NCBI GenBank assembly: GCA_017506865.1
Contig: JAFCMP010000235.1
Coordinates: forward strand, 1-64,000
Reading direction: 5' to 3'
Source of the DNA: Tribonema minus
Taxonomy: Eukaryota > Sar > Xanthophyceae > Tribonematales > Tribonemataceae
Length of the DNA stretch: 64,000 nucleotides
Position numbers and translations under genes: made by a program. The notes beneath the pieces were generated by a model. The model did no database searches. It had not been told where the DNA came from and saw only the letters and a list, made by a program, of their open reading frames with translations. Positions 29,950-39,400 of the stretch are shown here, piece by piece. How positions within the stretch are numbered: the stretch's first letter is position 1; each line of letters starts with the position of its first letter.

Positions 29950-31152
29950 ATGTCATAAGTATGCCACTACACACACACACACATGTCCCATCTTCAACAT
30001 TGGCAGTTGGCGGCAGTTACAAAAGTTGATGTTGATGTTGTTGATTGGTCAAGCTGCACCAATCAAGCTGCAAGCCGCAGTGACCAACTTCAAAGCAGAA
30101 AGGAGTGTGTATGCACACGCCACCCCCCTGTCAGGTCTCACAACGGTCAATCAATGCCGACATGTGGGCCATGTACCACTATAGGGCAACTGGTGGCTGC
30201 CAAAACCGAGTCACCCAGGGTCCCCCTCCGCCGCCAACTTGAAGCCCTAGTTCCAGCAACGCAGATATGAGACCACAATGCAAAGCGGGATGTAGAGGCT
30301 CCCTGTGAGTGGGGTGTCACAGGCTTGAAGTTTTGAGTACTGCCTGCAGGTGCCGTTGCAGCGGAAACCCAGGCGCGTGAATTGTGTCTTCAGCGGGCAA
30401 AGCAGTCACCCACAGCAGAAGCCAGTGCACCATGGAGAAGCAGCCTCACTAGGTGCCCATCTCATTTGTGTGCCCAGATGTCGTCGATGCACTGCACCTT
30501 GGTTCCTGGGCGCATGACTAGGGAGGCTTCTCTGCCAAACTGGCACACGCGTAAGCCAATTTGTTCTATACTTCTACACAACTGAAATCGATGTATGCAA
30601 TGACATCCGCTGTATCCATCTGCTGCAGTACGATTGAGTCCATACTTAGGGTTAGGGTTAGGCTAACCCTAACCCTAACCCTAACCCTAACCATACACAA
30701 TAACCTCATGAAGCATTCTGATGGTCCGTGGTGCTTAGCACATGCCCGCGCAGCCCCCGAGCGTTGTGAATGTCATCAGCAAAACTTCAAGACAGCAGGC
30801 GCCGGAGCAGCAAGCCACCAGCAACACAAGGGAGCACCCAGAAACATTGAAGAAGAGTCGTCATCGCGCAAACCGCCCCTGTACATTACAGAAGAGCCTT
30901 TTTGCGCGCCAGCGCCGCCCATGCGCCGGGCGTCACAGCAACACAGCCCTCAGCAGCGCTCAGTAGCGCACCATACTCCTTCCCACTTCAACATGCAATA
31001 CATAGTACACTCAATAGATAACCCGAAACAGCGCTGAAGGGGGTGTTCCTGTTCGCGACTGCGCGCGTCCGCCACTTGGGGGGGTGCTCTCACATACCCC
31101 CTTACCCCCCCCCCTGCCTCTTGCCTCAATAATGATGTCTCGTTGCCTCTGG
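29950..31152. other. Region between the Gln-rich gene and PACRG; inverted telomere tract
   Basis: A plus-strand open stretch at about 30790-31037 looks mildly protein-like but has low third-position GC, so I did not call it. The region holds (CA)n at about 29967-29982 and an inverted telomeric array (30645-30698). Confidence 0.45.
30645..30698. repeat. Head-to-head internal telomeric repeats (site A)
   Basis: TTAGGGTTAGGGTTAGG runs directly into CTAACCCTAACCCTAACC. The junction TTAGGGTTAGGCTAACCCTA is palindromic and could form a hairpin. The same junction occurs at 33661-33705. Confidence 0.95.
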
Positions 31153-34100
31153 TTACGTCACCACCACGCTCTGATAGACGGGTACCAGGTACTGCGATCA
31201 CAGGAGCAAGAGAGCGGGGAGGGGGGCGGAGGGAGACAAAGAGGGAGCTCAGTGAGAGAGTGACGAAAAGGCCTTGGTTGAGGATTTAGCGTCATTCATA
31301 CATGCCAGTGCCTCAGCACACTGCGGATGATACGGTTCTGTATACGCTAACCCTTAACCTAACCTTAGGAGGACTTCGTCCGCCTCAAGACCCCCGCCAA
31401 CGGACCTTGAAGAGAGAGGTACGCTTGCGCATTGAGCCACTCTCAAGTATTCATATTCTGCAGGTAGCACCTGGAAGCAAGCTGGACATCTACCGTCTAG
31501 ATTTTTGCGCCCCTAAGCAAGAATTGGTTCGAAGAGCAAGAGAATCCGATCCTGAAACAATCCATCAACAAGACGACCGCGTACCTTGATGTTGATGAAC
31601 GCGTCCTCGCCGCCGTTGACTTCAAACGCCTCCAGCGTCTCCACAATGAGCTCGCCGAGGTTCTCGCGCCGCTGCTGCCCGTAGTCAATGGTGTCCCCTA
31701 GGTTGTCTGGGGAGGGGGGGGGAGGGGAAGGCGGGGGGGGGGGGAGGCGGGGGGGGGGGGGGGGGGCAGAGCAGTGTCAGTCAGACGTGTGAGCATGACT
31801 TGCAGTGGAAATTGCAGGCAGGAAGGCCCCAAGTGATGCGTGAAGTGAACACGGAAGTGGGGCTGGCACCTGATTCGGCTGCACCTGCTGGTTGTGTCAG
31901 CACGGGGTTGTCTGGTGCGCGCTTCCGGGGGGGGGGGGGGGGGCAGAGCTCAACGATCAACGGCAAATGCCCACCCCCACTTACGCAACTACAGGCATCA
32001 GCAATCGGGATGATGATGCGCACGTGCGCGACGCGCCTGTGCTGCTGACTCTCTCACCTCCACTTAACCCAAGTAGTATCGGCAAATGCATAGCCTCAGT
32101 AATTCAGCGGCCGGTGCACACGCATTTGTGCGGTGCGCGCTGGTGATAGTAGTAGCAAACCAAAGCTCGCTCAGAAATGCGATCTCACCATTGTTCCTGA
32201 TGAAGATGTTGAGTATGGGCAGTATCTGGCGGTAGTACGGGACGAGCGCCTGGCCAATGAGGGCCTGGCCATCTGTGCCCTGGTCGCACGCCACCAGCGC
32301 CTGCAGCACCTTGAGCACCTGCAAGGGGCGTGCGTGCATCAAGCCACGGGTTATATCTAGAGACTAGGGCTAGTCTTTTGACAAATTGGGCCATCTTTTA
32401 CCTCGGCGTGCACGGCGCAGCGCCTTGGCCTGGCCACGACGCCCCTGATGGGCACGTCGAGGGCCAGAGATTCTTCAAGTTGAGTTGAACTCAAGTTGGA
32501 GACGACGTCAGCTCCAGGGGCAGGCGAAACCCGACCCTCACGGCGCGCATGCCGCACGCCATGGGCAGGTATACTTTAAGTTGAGGTTGAAGTTGAAGTC
32601 GAAGACGAAGTCAGCCGGCAGCGGCTCTCACCTTGACGATGACGCCCTTGCTGCGCACATCGAGGTTAGGTCAGGGGTATCTGAAGTTGAAGAAGAAGGT
32701 GAGTTTGAAACGAGGTCAGCTTTAGGGAACAGGCAGAAGCTGATTCTCATGGCGTGCATGCCGCAGCGGCGGCTCACTTGACGATGACGCCCTTGCTGCG
32801 CACATCGAGGTTAGGTCAGGGGTACTTCAAGTTGAAGAAGAAGGTGAGCTTGAGACGAGGTCAGCTCTAGGAACAGGAGAAGCTGACTCCCATGGCTTGC
32901 ATGCCGCAGCGGCGGCTCACTTGACGATGACGCCCTTAATGAGCACATTGAGGTTACGGACACGGATACTTCAAGTTGATGTAGAAATTGAGGTGCGAGA
33001 CGGCTCACCTTGACAATGACGCCCTTGATGCGCGTGTTAAGCGCCGTCTTGATGGGGATGATGAGCTGCGGTATGACCGGCAGGACCTGAGCGCGCGCCA
33101 GACGCGCAGACGGACGGCAGCGAATGCGAGCAATGCATCGCCGCTGAGCCATGTGACGATGCAGAGCGGTGTCACAAAAGTGAAAGCGCGCACGCGGCGC
33201 TGCTGAGCCATGTCACAATGCGGAGCGGTGTCACACAGAGCCAGCGCCCAGCGCCCCCCCCGCTTTGCCACCCCCTGATACGTGGTGATGCACTGCATGC
33301 CATTGCGAACGAGAGTGCTATGCCCCCCCCCCCCCCCCCCCCCCCGTTGCGCGCTGGTAGGCGGTGGTACACTGCGTATCGTCGCCGTCGCGCGCGCTGC
33401 AATCTATTGCGTGTCCAGCTCCGCACCACACTCACAATCCTTCTGGAAACTGCAACAGGCAACTGCAGAGCGCTGCCATTTCAGTGTCCCACACGGTGCA
33501 ATGATTCTGTTGTGCAAGCGCGGCGTGAGTGCCAAGGGCTGAGGCGCCCTGCGCGAAGGCAGGCAGTGCCTTGAAGACAGCGTTCTGGAGGCATGATTGA
33601 CGATTGCTTGTCACATTCTCGTAGGTGTGGCAAGGGACAACTCTGAGGGTGAGGGTTGGAGTTAGGGTTAGGCTAACCCTAACCCTAACCCTACCCTAAC
33701 CCTAAGCGGTTGTACTCGTGACGCACTCGTAGGGCCTGGACGTGGGCTTTGACAATCCGCCAGGCGCGCCGTGAGGCCCGCTCTTGTACACACCTCCAAC
33801 CCAAACGCGCTGCTAGCATGCCGCACTACAATGTTTGCAGCGGCCGCAAGGTAGCACATTCATCAGGATGGGGTACTGTTCTTATGATAATAGGCGGCAA
33901 CATGCTGATTCAAGGACAGAAGTATGCCACACTTCTACTGGCAGTGCAGCGGGGGGCACCGTATGCTATGGGGATATTCACAGGCCGCGAGGAGGCACTT
34001 CTCGGAACGGACCACCCTCGCGCACTCTGGCATTGGAAAACCGGGGGTGCGCAGAGAGAGAGGAGAGCAGCCATGCCCTGGCCGCAGGCCGCCCGCAGGC

Positions 34101-35774
34101 GCCTCGAGCTGGGAGAAGAAGAAGTGATATTATCGCTGACACAAAACAAGGGCCAGCGGGAACCTTCCGTTCCGTAGGGGCACCAGAACCTTCAAGAACT
34201 TGCTAGAACTTACTGGAGAAACCCTTAGAACTGGACCGTGCCCTACCCCTAGGGTATGCACTAAGTATTGGACCATCTCATATTCCAACACTGGCGTACA
34301 CTCCCCGAGTACATTAGGGGTACAGTCCGGAGTACAGGCAGTGTCACACACAAAATTGCATTGCAAGGCATGCTCAGCGCGCAGGGCCGCCGCTGACATC
34401 GGCGGTCGGCGCATTCCGCAATGCGCCGCGCTAGCAGGGAGTAATGCGTCAGTCGACGGCTCATCTGCGCCTGCTACTTCAACAAGTGACCTGCCGCGCT
34501 TCGTAGTTCAAGACCTGCGCCCCCTGCTCCGCCATCAGCGCACACAACCGGCGCAGCAATCAGCCCGTCTTTGCAACGCCGTACGAGGGCAGGAGAGCGC
34601 CCGTCTCAGCGTGTGGCTGCATGCACTTTTGTGATGCCTATGTTCAGGTCTCACATCTAGGGTTAGGGTTAGGGTTTACCTTGGCTGACCCAGCGCTCAG
34701 CATGTCGTACACCCCCTGCTCCGCCAGGAACGCGTACGGCATCTCCATCTCCCGCAGCCCGTCAAAGAAGATGGGCAGGTAGTGGTGGAAGTCCAGCTTC
34801 TGGATGTCCACCTGACGATGCGATGAGATGGGGGTGCATACGGCGCATGGCGTCACGCACTTCATACTTGAAGTATACGGATGTCGGCGGACGCTGCACG
34901 AGGGTCGGGGGCTCTCCGAACCATGCCTTATACCCCATGGCATCACACACTTCACGCACTTCCTACTTGAGGTATACGCATGCCGATAGACACTGCACGA
35001 GGGGAGGGGGGCTCTCCGAAGCACGCCTCATACAGTAGTAATACCCTCCGCACCTGCAGTACTTTGTGAGATGCTGCTGAACATGTTGCGTGGAGCATGA
35101 GAATATGCCAGGGTTGCAAAATTGGAGTTGATGAGGCAGTGGGCGTCCTCTATGCTGAGCAAAACACAATAGAACGGGCGCCAACCAACGCCACGTGCAA
35201 GAGGCGCACAGGCGCAGGCGCCCACGTGCGGAGTCACCGTTGCGTTTGAGGCGCGACAGCATCACCGCATGCCTTGGCGTCAACGCCGCTGGCCCCCCTG
35301 TTGTAATGCGCGACTGATGACATGAATTGCTAGCGCGTAAGGGGACCAAGACTGGTGCAGCACTGACTGGAAGTTGTGCAGCAGATCGGCTTCATGTCCA
35401 CTTCTGGTTTGTTTACTTGGACAGAAATGGTTTGTTTACTTTGACGCATCCAAGGTGGCAGCATATGTTCACAAGCGACGACCAGTCCCCATAGAGGCGG
35501 CAGACGCTGCGCGTGTTGCGCATACGGTAACAGCTGAACTCCTGTATAAACTTCGACGTGCTCTCTGACTACGCTGCAGGCTCACCTTCCATGCGATGCG
35601 GTTGTGCACCCCCCCATGATCGATCTGCACCGGCAAGTCCCCCCTCTCATAGAACCGCCGCAGCTGTGTGTTGGGAGGGTTTGGCCGCTCCGAAAACGCC
35701 TGGAAGTCCTTGGGTTTGCTCTTCTTCACCACCGTTGTCGTCGCCACCGGTGCCTTTGTGGCGACAGGAGGCAT
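31153..35774 (-). CDS. PACRG: PACRG, parkin co-regulated protein (ciliary inner-junction protein)
   Basis: Exons: 35774-35586 (ATG), 34811-34680, 33086-33009, 32318-32189, 31706-31585 and 31191-31153 (TAA 31155-31153). All phases agree, giving 229 residues, close to the conserved core of animal PACRG. Diagnostic stretches are [10 protein letters not shown] with [73 protein letters not shown], and the last exon [17 protein letters not shown] is an armadillo-like protein at the inner junction of ciliary doublet microtubules, so the organism should make flagella. Its 5' end faces the next gene about 660 bp away. The exon 2 donor abuts telomeric repeats, and exon 3 has a ladder of echoes downstream. 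Confidence 0.97.
31709..31767 (-). promoter_or_regulatory. C-only polypyrimidine tract of a PACRG acceptor
   Basis: On the coding strand, about 55 nt of almost pure C (G on the plus strand) precede the CAG acceptor of exon 5. Similar C runs precede several other acceptors in the window. Confidence 0.7.
32433..32960 (-). repeat. Exon-echo ladder: four copies of PACRG exon 3 end with donor
   Basis: The real exon ends by encoding IKGVIVK before GTGAGCC (donor at 33008-33007). Copies lie at about 32914-32958, 32771-32813, 32622-32670 and 32433-32465. They share CTTGACGATGACGCCCTT, and the nearer ones keep the GGCTCAC donor complement. Units at 32678-32780 and 32820-32925 also repeat intron sequence around GAAGAAGAAGGTGAG, giving a unit of about 143 bp. 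Confidence 0.95.
33661..33705. repeat. Head-to-head internal telomeric repeats (site B)
   Basis: GTTAGGGTTAGG runs into CTAACCCTAACCCTAACCCT, with the same junction as site A. It lies in the intron between PACRG exons 2 and 3. Confidence 0.95.
34660..34679 (-). repeat. Telomeric repeat forming the PACRG exon 2 donor region
   Basis: Coding-strand sequence after exon 2 reads GTAAACCCTAACCCTAACCC. The 5' splice site is continuous with the telomeric array. Confidence 0.9.
34845..35040. repeat. Tandem duplication, about 110-bp unit, in PACRG intron 1
   Basis: Two units share CACGCACTTC, CTTGAnGTATACG, CACTGCACGAGGG or GCTGCACGAGGG, and GGGGGCTCTCCGAA. Confidence 0.85.
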
Positions 35775-36433
35775 TGGCTGTCACGAGCAAAGCAGCAGCA
35801 GCTCAGGAGAGTTGGCGGCTGCGACGACATCGACGGGGGCAGGGATGACAAGGCTGCACCCAGGAGCCTGCTGATGCACGCCAATTGTCGTGATGTTGGC
35901 GAGCAGACTTACCAGCATGCCGCCTATGCCTGTTCCCCTCTTCAGAAACTTCTTGGGGGAGGGCTTCTCCACTTGCTTCGAGTGGGAAAAGGCTGCCACA
36001 TCGATTGCCCTTGGAGCCAGACCCTCATGGCCTCCCGCTCGCTTCTGCGAGCCATGGAAAAAAGTAAATGGTGGCGAGTGAGGTGTTGGTTGATGTCTGT
36101 AACATTTCACATCAAGTAAGCAGAGCTGTGGCAACAACACTTACCGTGAGAGATGCAGTAGTCGTGTCGAATGGGGAGCCCGTGTGTTTGATCGTTTCCT
36201 TCTGCGTCCCCAACTTCAGGGAGCCGCTCATCGTGCAACTGAGGACCGCTGTGTTGCCAGTAGATTTCAGATGTCAGGACAACGCGCGCCTTGTGCACCG
36301 CTGTCAAAGCACTACTTGACCAATAATGTAACACACACAAAACGGTTTCATGCGTTTCATCAGTTGGACAATACCTACCCCTCCCGATCGTGTGTGTGAA
36401 AAAAAAAACAGAACTTAGAGTCTCAAGAGCACG
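35775..36433. promoter_or_regulatory. Shared upstream region of two divergent genes
   Basis: About 660 bp separates the PACRG ATG (-) from the ATG of the caprin/PYM-like gene (+), so it probably holds both promoters and 5' leaders. It is less GC-rich than the flanking exons and includes an A-run at about 36400-36408. No TATA box or other motif stands out. Confidence 0.5.
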
Positions 36434-39400
36434 ATGCCCGCAGCAGCAGAAGGTTCCGGAGATGGCGCCAGTGTTGCCGATGGCGCCGGCTTGCACGCAG
36501 CCTCCAGCACCAACCCCTATATCATGTGAGTAGTCCTTCCTTCTAGGAGTGAAAAAAAGGCGGCTTCATCAAAATGGATCTTTGCCGATGACAGCCGCGC
36601 ATCAGAGTACAGTCTCTGCACGATCACTCTGTGATGTGTCATGGACGAACATACGGCTGATGGCACAACCAGCGCCTCACATTGCGCTCGAGGTACTGTG
36701 TTCAGCTGTCATCCAATTTCAAAAACATAGACCAGATAGGCGCCAACGCGCGACCCGGCAGTGCTGTTCAGCACATGCCAGCTTGAGTCGCTGATCATGC
36801 TTTCGACTCCGCGACAACACCACCACACTGTCTTCGTCACAATACTCAAGTTGGCAGGTGTTGGCAGCCGGCGTGCTCGACAAAAAAGCGCTTACCGTAT
36901 AGCGCGTGTTTCGTTTTTGCGCCTTGTTGGCGACGTCGCCGCTGTGTGCAGGGTGGTCTCCAAGAAACTCAGGGCGCTGCGCAAGAAGGGCGAGAAGATA
37001 CGGAAGACGGAGGAGCAGGCAGCCAGTGGGAAGCAGCTCCACGACGAGCAGGTGGAGCTCATCATGACCAAGGAGCTGGTCGAAAGGTACACCACACGCC
37101 GCTGCTCCATGCGCGAACCCACTGCACGACACAGAAATGAACTTGAAGCATGGAACTATGTCCCCAGTCTCGCCTTCACATGCAGTAAACCACACACACC
37201 CTCATGCCCACCAGCGATCGCCGGGCCCTCCTCGCAGGTCGGTGCTCGAGCACTCGACGATTTTGGCAATGCTGGAGGAAGTGGCCAAGGGGGAGGCAGC
37301 GGCGGCAGAGGCGGAAAAGGCGGCGGAAGAAGCAGCAGCAGAGGCAGAGGCGGCGGAGCGGGCGGCAGCGACATCAACGGCAGAAGACGAAGCCGCAGCG
37401 GAGGCAAGTGTGAGCTGCTGGCTCTGCATTCCGCTTTGTGCAAACTTTCAGCACACGACAGCTTGCTGTGGCGGTGTGGTGGTACGTCGCAGTGCTACAG
37501 TATACCAAGTGGTGATAGAACTTCAAGCTGCATGGCCATACTGGCAGCAGCAGCCTTTATTGACTATACGAAGAATCCTTTGTATGGCTCTTTGACTGTA
37601 TATCACACAGAGTTGGTGATCTTTTTGCACGTGGTTGATGGCGTGCTTGTAGGACCAGCTCCAAGTTGTCTCAACGCGCTCCTTGCATGAATAATCCTGA
37701 CTTTGTGGTAGACATGATCCTGACCGTAGCATCACTCATCGCCCTCCTTACTCAAGCAATTCCGTTTGGTTTTGTTTTGTGGACAGTCCTTGTGGTATGA
37801 GAAACGTTTTGGCACGCGTGACCCAGCCGCTGAGTCCTAGCCGATGGTGCCAGTTGGATGGGGGGTTCAGCCCGAGAAATCAGGCTCAGGTCAAGCGCAC
37901 GCTATGCCTTCTAAATAAGTTTGACCCACTATGATAAGTAGTCAGATTCCTCAATGAAGCCCGCTCTGCGCGAACAAGCCCGCAAAGCATGTCAACTTCA
38001 ACTTCAGCAGACAGGCACCTCTCCTTTTAAGTGCGACTGGCATCTGCCACAACTCCGCTTGTGCGGCAGTGCTCCGCGAGAGAATGCTGCTGAAAGCACC
38101 CCAATCGGCCCTCAAACACCAGCACCTGACCGTATGCTGGCTCTCAACATAGGCCTGCCGGCAGCCCTGTGAGAAACCACCGCTCAATGCCCCCCCCCCC
38201 CCACACCAAACCGCCGCTCGAAGACCGGAACCCCCACTGTGTGCTGTCTACAATGGAAACGGACCAAAAGGATGTAGAGCTCTAGGTGACAAGGTGTGGT
38301 TAGCCGCAAATGCCTTCCACCGATCACCGTGGTCGCCGCTGCAATGATGGCCTGCAGGCAGCGGAGCCGGAGGGCGAGGCGCTGCCGCTGATGCCTGCAG
38401 AAGTGGCGGATGCCACCACCAACACGGCGGCGGTGGGGACGGCGGCGGCGAGCGTGCAGACGGCGCCGCAGCAGGAGCCCGCAGCAGCGCTCAGCAAGCC
38501 GCGCGGCGTGTCCAGCGCGCAGCAGACGGTGGCGGTGCCTGGTAGGTTCTGAGAGTCTGCCATGCACTTGAAGATGTTCTTGAAGTTTCTCATCAGCTTG
38601 CCCTTGGTGCGACGGTCGTCGGTCAGTGTGCGACAGCCAGCAGCTGCGCACTCAAATCTGTGCCTTAATTCAACTGGGCGTTGGGCGAGAGCAGTGCCAA
38701 GTGAGTAAACGCTTGCCGATCTGTCACATCTTCAAGTGCTATTTAAAGTTTGTCACCAGGCACATATGCAGCAGCCTGCAGAAGCATCCGCGAAGTTTTT
38801 TTACGTCATATTGGACGGCTGATGGTGGTAGAGCCTGGCGTGCAGTCCCTGCCAGATCTGAGCGCGAAAAGCAGCCACCTGCTTCAGAAATCTCGTCGGC
38901 GCCACGGCAACTCGCGTGCAGGAAGCTGCGGCCGTGTCGTTGCAAGCTTGCGGGAGAATCAAGCTCGTTGGAAACAGCGGTTGACCAGGACATGCAGTTT
39001 AGCAGTTGCAGGACACTGGCAATGCGTACAGGCTATGCGCACTCTGCAGAGGTACTGCTGCATGCGTGAAGCCGGGCGGGCGGCGCACACGCGCCTTTCC
39101 TCCAAAACTTCAGTGCTCAACCATATGACTACGCCCTGCAGGCTGGTGCGCTATCGGCGCGTCTTGCCCACAAAGCCCGCTTTCGCTGCGTCGCGCATGC
39201 GGTGTCGCCCGCCACCACCGCCGCCGCCGCTGCCGCAGACGTCGGAGCGGCGCGCGCGCGCTGCCGCAGTTGCAGTGCTGCACAATGATCCCCGCACCCA
39301 GAATGCCCCTGCGCTGTCGCCGCAACTCACCCGCCACGCGCGCTGTCGCCCTGCCGCAGACGCGGCGCAGCCCGCTGCTGCCGCCGCCACCGCCGCCGCC

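Noticed and set aside
30790..31037. Plus-strand exon rich in Ser, Gln and Pro
   Set aside because: Third-position GC is low compared with every confirmed exon, and no consistent splice partner was found.
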